IMG/VR virus record: IMGVR_UViG_3300025133_000349
Span: 1-35,168 of that record
Direction: 5' to 3' (one strand)
Origin: a virus
DNA: 35,168 nucleotides
This document shows, in pieces, positions 35,071 to 35,168 of the stretch. The notes beneath the pieces were generated by a model. That model saw only the letters and a list, made by a program, of their open reading frames with translations, was not told the DNA's origin and ran no database searches. Numbering within the stretch: position 1 is the first letter of the stretch; every line of letters starts with the position of its first letter. Both the position numbers and the translations under genes were made by a program.

Positions 35071-35168
35071 AAGTCGCCCTTATCCCATTTCTCTCTAAAG
35101 ATTCGATACTTGATTCTCATTTTGTTCAAGTTATTAACAACTTGCTTCGTATTGAGGCCAGTGATCTC
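35067..35168 (-). CDS. C-terminal end of an unknown protein (5' part outside window)
   Basis: An open frame enters at the window edge and ends at TGA 35067-35069. It encodes 33 residues ending KMRIKYRIFREKWDKGDL. The stop overlaps the ATG of the 97-aa gene (ATGA), the same tight coupling seen elsewhere in this operon. The fragment is basic and helical. It is too short to assign; a small DNA-binding or structural protein are both possible. Confidence 0.65.
   Translation of the reverse strand, partial: EITGLNTKQVVNNLNKMRIKYRIFREKWDKGDL

Noticed and set aside
1-35168. Extracellular contractile injection system or tailocin rather than phage
   Set aside because: gp25-like and gp6-like genes occur there too, but T4-style gp6, the very large structural genes and the marine phage families favour a phage; no eCIS AAA ATPase or toxin payload gene is visible here. 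The full contig is needed to exclude it.
1-35168. tRNA genes, CRISPR arrays, insertion sequences, strong hairpin terminators
   Set aside because: None was seen on reading; the gaps between genes are at most 56 bases and hold only ribosome-binding sites and the decamer.

Overview
The window looks like part of the virion-structure region of a large, contractile-tailed (myovirus-type) bacteriophage, probably marine or aquatic. This rests on clear T4-type baseplate proteins: a gp25-like wedge protein (24196-24600) and a gp6/baseplate-J-like wedge protein (22363-24162). Around them lie an OB-fold plus lysozyme hub protein and several families I recall mainly from marine T4-like and jumbo phage genomes. 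The host cannot be read from the sequence. I see no integrase, tRNA, insertion sequence, CRISPR array or bacterial housekeeping gene.

All supported genes lie on the minus strand, so transcription runs from high to low coordinates. The 15 genes (two cut by the window edges) are packed with stop/start overlaps (TAATG, ATGA, GTGGCTAA) or gaps of 2-56 bases. There is no gene-free stretch near 300 bases. The plus-strand open frames are antisense shadows.

Layout in transcription order. (1) 35168-32091: the tail end of an unknown gene, a 97-aa helical protein, an OB-fold/lysozyme hub-like protein (about 459 aa) and a 421-aa spike-like protein. (2) 32091-24613: a 2492-aa protein of unknown function with a glycine-rich hydrophobic hairpin, a second hydrophobic helical stretch and an HxH cluster. 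(3) 24600-20831: gp25-like, gp6-like, then a 510-aa protein with a DNRLRE-like beta fold. (4) 20828-10689: a 3379-aa protein that appears to combine a gp7/gpI-like wedge segment with two LamG-like domains, an inserted beta domain and about 2000 residues of unknown sequence. (5) 10686-1: tail or baseplate accessory proteins of 349, 1236, 805, 308, 385 and at least 435 aa. Among these, two share an N-terminal module and two share a C-terminal module.

Working model (inference): the upstream genes make the cell-puncturing hub and spike, gp25-gp6-gp7-like proteins make the wedge core, and the LamG, DNRLRE and FN3-like proteins decorate the baseplate periphery and contact the host. A decamer, ACTATTTATT in the coding direction, lies in three of the four longest intergenic gaps and is the best candidate for an undescribed regulatory site. 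The unusual points are the extreme protein sizes (3379, 2492 and 1236 aa) and the large unrecognised portions of them.
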